Source of the DNA: Serilophus lunatus
Lineage: Eukaryota; Chordata; Aves; Passeriformes; Eurylaimidae
Direction: 5' to 3'
DNA length: 64,000 nt
Assembly: GCA_013399895.1 (NCBI GenBank)
Contig: VXBA01005361.1
Coordinates: 1,297,438-1,361,437, forward strand
This document shows positions 63,163-64,000 of the stretch, piece by piece. A program made the position numbers and the translations under genes. The stretch's first letter is position 1. Each line of letters begins with the position of its first letter. The notes below the pieces were generated by a model. That model was not told where the DNA came from. It saw only the letters and a list, made by a program, of their open reading frames with translations, and did not search any database.

Positions 63163-64000
63163 CTGAGAGGAAACAGCAAAATTAGGGCACAGCAGAACAT
63201 GAGCCATCAAAATCAAATGGAAGAAGCCTCGAAATTCACTTCCAATCCTCAATCATGTCTGATAACAGACAGTAATAAAACCTCCTGCCTTACGCCGCTG
63301 TGAATTAGACAAACACAAGGCTAACCCTGCAGCAATTTTTTTTCCACCCCCTGCTGTACCCAATGCCACGAATTTGGGTTTTTCCTCGGGAAATGTTGCC
63401 ATCTAGTGAGTGCACGTTGCTCTGCACACGACAGGCACTACAACTACAAAGGTCTGATTTGTATTCACGATTCCTGAGTAAGAAAAGTGTGACTGATGAC
63501 TCAAAAAGAACAGTGACAAATACATGGTGGTAAAAAAAAAAAAAGGAACAAAATCTACACACACAATGCATTTAAAACTGCTTAGATAAAATGTATTGAT
63601 TAAGAAACATTTCCATTTAACAAAGAAAGAAAATATTCTGAGACATTCCAGAAGAAAAAAACAGAGGCAAAAGGAGGGAAACAATGGACTCAGTAAAAGA
63701 TTTTCTTCCATTACACTTCAATTCTGTCATGACTTAAAATCCTGTTGCCTTGTACAGACTCAGATGCCTCATCTGTGCAAAAATGACAAGTTTACTACAT
63801 TTGCTTTCTGCTGCAGATGGGCTCCACAGCTTATCCTCTGCACATTTGACCAGTCTTAGAGTTTATTATACAAATAGCTCTAATTTTTGATCATATCACG
63901 CCTTTCCACAGGTGGGAGACAATTTGGTGGCCCAAGATTAGAATGATGGAAATCCAAAGTTTCTCAGAAGACTCAAGTGCTCGACTGACACGTGAGGAGA

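Larger units (their letters stand above)
57421..64000 (-). other. IARS1: IARS1 upstream intron, incomplete at the right edge
   Basis: At least 6,580 bases with a donor off-window and a split Trp codon at the acceptor. I looked for the preceding conserved residues of the editing-domain exit (a PFCWRSDTPL-type block and a PSWFVRVE-type block) on the minus strand and found none. It holds a GC-rich block at 62365-62720 and an exon-like segment at 63047-63162, both described separately. Confidence 0.8.

Overview
The window is vertebrate nuclear DNA, most likely from a bird. It is AT-rich, with short GT-AG exons separated by long introns. Its recognisable interspersed repeats are CR1 LINE fragments of the kind that dominate avian genomes (6245-6720, 12540-12990, 29780-30010, and probably 46111-46160). 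There are no prokaryotic operons, CRISPR arrays or viral genes, and the open frames outside the one real gene look mostly like chance.

The dominant feature is the 3' two-thirds of IARS1 (cytosolic isoleucyl-tRNA synthetase) on the minus strand. I assembled 21 consecutive coding exons between 57420 and 17175. All have GT donors, AG acceptors and matching codon phases. Together they give about 827 uninterrupted residues plus the stop, against about 1,262 residues for the human protein as I remember it. The exons cover the second half of the class I catalytic core with the KMSKR loop, the anticodon-binding domain, and the C-terminal vertebrate extension with two related repeats (UNE-I). A 3' UTR of roughly 0.5 kb ends near a polyadenylation signal at 16661-16666. 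The N-terminal ~435 residues (HIGH motif, most of the CP1 editing domain) were not found in 57421-64000 and should lie beyond the right edge.

Layout: 1-110 is a CpG-rich stretch that looks like the promoter and first exon of a plus-strand gene I cannot identify. 110-16640 is intergenic or unrecognised intron, with two CR1 fragments, simple repeats, a long poly-A tract beside an ambiguous base, and one plausible plus-strand polyadenylation site near 9949. 16645-57420 is IARS1, and 57421-64000 is an IARS1 intron that runs off the window. If the left-edge gene is real, it and IARS1 converge tail to tail.

I see no previously undescribed system. The observations most worth checking are a 189-nt open, phase-compatible exon-like segment in the last IARS1 intron (17774-17962), a terminal-exon-like segment with its own polyadenylation signal in the right-hand intron (63047-63162), and a run of phase-1 symmetrical exons that encode the duplicated C-terminal repeats.
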